Below are positions 4,925-6,850 of a stretch of DNA of 6,850 bases, piece after piece. The notes below the pieces were generated by a model. The model saw nothing but the letters and a program-made list of their open reading frames with translations, ran no database searches and was not told where the DNA came from. The translations under genes were made by a program, and so were the position numbers. Position 1 is the stretch's first letter. Each line of letters opens with the position of its first letter. This DNA comes from Desulfocicer vacuolatum DSM 3385 (GTDB taxonomy: Bacteria > Desulfobacterota > Desulfobacteria > Desulfobacterales > SURF-7), in contig CAMBQS010000189.1 of NCBI GenBank assembly GCA_945870015.1, positions 1 to 6,850 of the forward strand. Direction: 5' to 3'.

Positions 4925-6592
4925 CTAAAAATCGGAAAGATTCTGATAAAAAATCACCGTAGCCGGACTGGTAACCGTAGTATCCGTTACCACATTCACA
5001 CAGGCCGGTTTTCCGGAGGCAATTGCCCGTTTCAGCGCCGGTACGATCTCTTCATCACGGGTAACCAGTTCTCCATATCCTCCCAGACCTTCCACCATTT
5101 TTTCATAATTCCGCATGCCCAGTTCCGAGCAGGTGCATCGATCCGCCCCGATGCTCATTCTCTGGGAATGTTTGATCATACCCCAGGCGCAGTCGTTGTT
5201 CACCACACAGATGATCGGAATATTATGACGTACTGCTGTATCAAATTCCATGCTGTTGAATCCAAAAGAACCGTCGCCATTCAACACAATGACCGGCTTA
5301 TCCGGATGGGCCAGTTTGGCAGTCAGGGCAAAAGGAATACCGGTTCCCAGACATCCCAGAAGTGCTCCGGCAGGAATCTGAACCCCGGCCTTGTTGGAAG
5401 AAAGAAATCCAGCCAGACCATAGTAGCTGGTGTCTCCTCCGTCCGCGACATAGAAGGCATCGGTTCCAAACACCTCCTGAATCTTCGCCACCAGCCGGTT
5501 GGGATGAATGGGGTCGGAAGGTTTGGATCTCTGCTCCAGCTCAGTTGTCATAAAGGCTGCATACGCATTCCGGAGATTTTTTTCCCATTCCGCATGTTCC
5601 CGCTTTTCAACCAGGGGGAGCAGCCGGTTCAAAACTTCATTCACATCCCCGACAAGACCCACATCCGAAGACCGGTTCCGGTCAATTTCACTGGGATCAA
5701 TATCGATCCGGACCAGTTTTGCATCCGGAAACAGCCGCCCGGATTGCAGAACCCAGTTAAACCGTATGCCCACGGCAACAACCAGATCCGCCTGGGGAAG
5801 ACCGGTCAGGACACCGGTAAACCCTCCGTCGGAAATAGAGAGAGGATGATTATCCGGAAGCGCTCCCCGGCCATTGTTCATCAAGGCAAAAGGAATCCCC
5901 GTTTTCTCGATAAAGGTCGAAAGGGAGAGGTCACAGCAGCTCATTCCAACACCGCTGCCTCCGAGAAAAATCGGCTGCTTGGCGGAATTGATCAGGCGAG
6001 CGGCCTCGTTCAACTCGGATTCTTCCGGAACCGTGCAGGATTTGTGGATTTTCCGTTTCGGTAATACGACCTCTTTCTCCTCTACGGCAACGGAAAGAAT
6101 ATCCGGCGGCAATTCCAGGAAAACCGGTCCCGGACGCCCCAGTGTGGCCTGCCGGAAAGCAATGGACAGGTATTCGGGAATCCGTTTCGTGTCATAGCAT
6201 GTTGCACTCCATTTGGTGATGGGCTTTACCATGTCGATCTGATTCATCTCCTGAAGTGCTCCGGTCAGATCATCCCGCAGGGGATGTCTTCCGCACAATA
6301 CAACCAGCGGCGCATTGTCCAGATAGGCGTTGGCGATTCCGGTCAGAGAATTGGTAAATCCAGGCCCTGCCGTCACCAGACAAACCCCCGGCTCTCCAGT
6401 ATAAATCGACCAGGCATGGGCCATCATGGCCGAAGCCTGTTCATGACGGTTGTCAATGGTGCGGATGCTGTATTCTGTAAAACCATCCAGAATGTTTTCA
6501 ATATGCCCGCCTGAAATGGTAAATACGATACGGACATTCTCAATCTCTTTCATGTATTTTGCAACAAGGTGTCCACCGGTTATTTTTGGCAT
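4925..6592 (-). CDS. ThDP-dependent enzyme, acetolactate synthase / 2-hydroxyacyl-CoA lyase superfamily
   Basis: A 555-residue enzyme expected to make or break a C-C bond next to a carbonyl using thiamine diphosphate and Mg2+. The order is PYR domain (about 1-170), central domain (about 190-330) and PP domain (about 360-540). The cofactor-activating glutamate is Glu51 in NRHEQASAM; LVTAGPGFTNSLTGIANAY (72-90) and the LQEMNQIDMVKPITKWS stretch from 113 are family hallmarks. The ThDP/Mg2+ motif runs from GDG (439-441) to NN (465-466). GDGSFGFNSME (439-449) has FGFxxME, as in 2-hydroxyacyl-CoA lyases and oxalyl-CoA decarboxylases, rather than the usual acetolactate synthase wording. No small regulatory subunit gene follows, as expected of a catabolic enzyme. 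The start has GGAGG (6602-6598), 5 nt before the ATG. With a CoA ligase and carboxylate carrier nearby, a lyase on a 2-hydroxyacyl-CoA is my preferred guess; an acyloin-forming or decarboxylating enzyme is possible. Confidence 0.92.
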   Translation of the reverse strand: MPKITGGHLVAKYMKEIENVRIVFTISGGHIENILDGFTEYSIRTIDNRHEQASAMMAHAWSIYTGEPGVCLVTAGPGFTNSLTGIANAYLDNAPLVVLCGRHPLRDDLTGALQEMNQIDMVKPITKWSATCYDTKRIPEYLSIAFRQATLGRPGPVFLELPPDILSVAVEEKEVVLPKRKIHKSCTVPEESELNEAARLINSAKQPIFLGGSGVGMSCCDLSLSTFIEKTGIPFALMNNGRGALPDNHPLSISDGGFTGVLTGLPQADLVVAVGIRFNWVLQSGRLFPDAKLVRIDIDPSEIDRNRSSDVGLVGDVNEVLNRLLPLVEKREHAEWEKNLRNAYAAFMTTELEQRSKPSDPIHPNRLVAKIQEVFGTDAFYVADGGDTSYYGLAGFLSSNKAGVQIPAGALLGCLGTGIPFALTAKLAHPDKPVIVLNGDGSFGFNSMEFDTAVRHNIPIICVVNNDCAWGMIKHSQRMSIGADRCTCSELGMRNYEKMVEGLGGYGELVTRDEEIVPALKRAIASGKPACVNVVTDTTVTSPATVIFYQNLSDF

Positions 6593-6642
6593 GATTTCCT
6601 CCGTTGTATTGTTTTGAGTCTCTCTGCTTGATCTGGCCCGTT

Positions 6643-6850
6643 TTACAGTACCTTCTTGATTCCATCCTCAAACCATTGTGCATACACACTCATTCCTTCC
6701 ACCCGCAACTTTCCCTGAGCAGCGGCCTGAAAAGATGCATCCTTTTTTTTACTCGTCATGACGGAAAAGCCGGTTTTGACATCCTTCCAGATAAGCGCCA
6801 CATCAAAGGAATTCTGATCCCCAGTCAGAGAAGTCAATTTCCCCTTGTCA
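6643..6850 (-). CDS. C-terminal fragment of a small protein, possibly SCP2-like
   Basis: The frame is open to the window edge, so the start is missing; about 68 residues are visible and the TTG at 6837 is internal. The visible end contains ALIWKDVKTGFSVMTSKKKD followed by a helical tail with QGKLRVEGMSVYAQWFEDG. An alternating polar/hydrophobic strand pattern followed by F-A--G-L-VEG and an amphipathic helix recalls the C-terminal part of SCP2 sterol-carrier domains, which bind lipids or acyl-CoAs. This is a weak resemblance from memory, and the protein may simply be of unknown function. It lies 50 bp upstream of the ThDP gene on the same strand. The gap shows no promoter or terminator, so the two probably share a transcript. 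Confidence 0.55.
   Translation of the reverse strand, partial: DKGKLTSLTGDQNSFDVALIWKDVKTGFSVMTSKKKDASFQAAAQGKLRVEGMSVYAQWFEDGIKKVL

Noticed and set aside
3799..4962. Long plus-strand open frame (387 codons) opposite the SDR gene
   Set aside because: It is antisense to a gene with clear SDR motifs and a perfect Shine-Dalgarno site. Its translation is low in recognisable motifs, rich in Cys/His/Pro/Ser, and typical of a codon-bias shadow.
4889..6064. Long plus-strand open frame (391 codons) opposite the ThDP gene
   Set aside because: It overlaps a gene with a complete ThDP enzyme motif set on the other strand, has no domain I can recognise, and overlaps another antisense shadow.

Overview
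The window looks like an accessory metabolic segment of a Gram-negative bacterial chromosome of moderate G+C. The MCT/OFA-like transporter, CaiC/BaiB-like CoA ligase and M48 protease with a TerB-like tail are combinations I associate with Desulfobacterota (former Deltaproteobacteria). That placement is an impression from protein style, not a search result. There are no RNA genes, CRISPR arrays, insertion sequences or phage genes that I can support.

Layout: the left edge holds the C-terminal end of a plus-strand M48-type metallopeptidase (to 412). It converges, with only 8 bp between the stop codons, on a row of minus-strand genes that fills the rest. In transcription order (right to left) these are: the C-terminal end of a small protein, possibly SCP2-like (6850-6643); a ThDP-dependent enzyme of the acetolactate synthase / 2-hydroxyacyl-CoA lyase superfamily (6592-4925); an extended SDR / NAD-dependent epimerase-type oxidoreductase (4911-3919); an AMP-forming acyl-CoA ligase (3589-1928); and a 12-TM MFS carrier of the monocarboxylate / oxalate-formate type (1776-421).

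Transcription probably falls into at least three units. The ThDP and SDR genes are coupled (13 bp gap holding a perfect AGGAGG) and probably follow the partial gene. The ligase follows a 329 bp gap with a candidate sigma70 promoter (TTGACA-17-TATACC) and several inverted repeats, including three hairpins lying back to back. It ends in a clear intrinsic terminator (14 bp perfect stem plus T run). The MFS gene then has its own promoter-like sequence (TTGACG-17-TATACA), whose -10 abuts the first possible ATG, so its real start may be further in.

Together the genes suggest uptake of a small carboxylate, activation to a CoA thioester, C-C bond cleavage or formation by the ThDP enzyme, and reduction or oxidation of a carbonyl/alcohol by the SDR. 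The substrate cannot be read from the sequence, and I do not recognise the set as a described pathway. This is the main point of novelty.
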